From positions 1-5,675 of the forward strand of contig JAIRTV010000075.1 in the NCBI GenBank assembly GCA_031254675.1: a stretch of 5,675 nt of DNA, read 5' to 3'. A program made the translations under genes and the position numbers. The notes below the pieces were generated by a model, which saw only the letters and a program-made list of their open reading frames with translations, was not told the origin of the DNA and did no database searches. Positions 5,541 to 5,675 of the stretch are shown here, piece after piece; the stretch's first letter is position 1, and each line of letters opens with the position of its first letter. The DNA is from Planctomycetaceae bacterium (GTDB taxonomy: Bacteria > Planctomycetota > Planctomycetia > Pirellulales > Thermoguttaceae).

Positions 5541-5675
5541 TTATTCATCGCAAACGACACGGAAACCGACATTGAACACGGGTTGCCATGCTTCGTAGGG
5601 ACGGCGTAAACCGCTTCGCGACCATTTTGGGCGATCACGCCACGAACCTCCACGAACAACTTTACGCAAATCAGT
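5541..5675 (-). CDS. SUMF1/formylglycine-generating-enzyme-fold protein, C-terminal fragment
   Basis: The last 44 codons of a minus-strand gene enter from the right edge and end in TAA at 5541-5543. They read V-V-R-G-G-S-W-R-D-R-P, then an Arg-rich stretch to Y-E-A-W, then F-N-V-G-F-R-V-V-C-D-E. The R-G-G-S-W and N-x-G-F-R-V-V pair is the C-terminal signature of the FGE-sulfatase (SUMF1) domain. True members convert a sulfatase cysteine to formylglycine, but many bacterial proteins share the fold with other or unknown roles, and planctomycetes carry many, often fused to kinase or other domains. The catalytic cysteines and N-terminal architecture lie outside the window, so the activity cannot be judged. 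The cysteine in V-C-D-E is not the known active-site residue. Confidence 0.85.
   Translation of the reverse strand, partial: TDLRKVVRGGSWRDRPKWSRSGLRRPYEAWQPVFNVGFRVVCDE

Noticed and set aside
5355..5609. Plus-strand frame of about 84 codons
   Set aside because: It overlaps the well-supported SUMF1-domain tail on the other strand and crosses the candidate terminator; its composition is that of T-rich spacer.

Overview
The window looks like chromosomal DNA from a moderately AT-rich planctomycete, probably of the Pirellulales type. Two features point there. One is an ECF-like sigma factor with the characteristic planctomycete wording (E-D-V-A-L-S-A, L-L-V-x-I-T-A-R-K-A, R-R-T-V-E-R-K). The other, at the right edge, is the tail of a formylglycine-generating-enzyme/SUMF1-fold protein, a family heavily expanded in that phylum. 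The organism call is inference from protein style. No rRNA, tRNA, CRISPR array or mobile element was found.

Layout, left to right. Bases 1-154 hold an uncertain reading frame that runs off the left edge, then the ribosome-binding region of the first clear gene. Bases 155-2206 (+) encode a Na+/phosphate cotransporter-family membrane protein with an extra extracytoplasmic N-terminal domain and a PhoU-like C-terminal domain. A short convergent gap with hairpins follows. Bases 2354-2959 (-) encode the planctomycete ECF-like sigma factor, and bases 3108-3701 (-) a flavin reductase/flavoredoxin-type FMN protein; these two share an orientation and are 148 bp apart. A 453-bp divergent intergenic region carries promoter-like boxes, a perfect operator-like dyad and two hairpins. 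Bases 4155-5279 (+) encode an exported alpha/beta hydrolase whose nucleophile elbow carries Asp instead of Ser or Cys. A convergent gap with a likely two-way terminator leads to the SUMF1-domain tail at 5541-5675 (-).

The genes do not form an obvious pathway. Orientation changes at almost every boundary, so most are probably separate transcription units. The only plausible co-transcribed pair is flavin reductase then sigma factor, and the 148-bp gap makes even that uncertain. I see no convincing new multi-gene system. The items most worth a second look are the Asp-elbow hydrolase, the extra domain on the phosphate transporter, the sigma factor without a visible partner, and the dyad overlapping a candidate promoter ahead of the flavin reductase.
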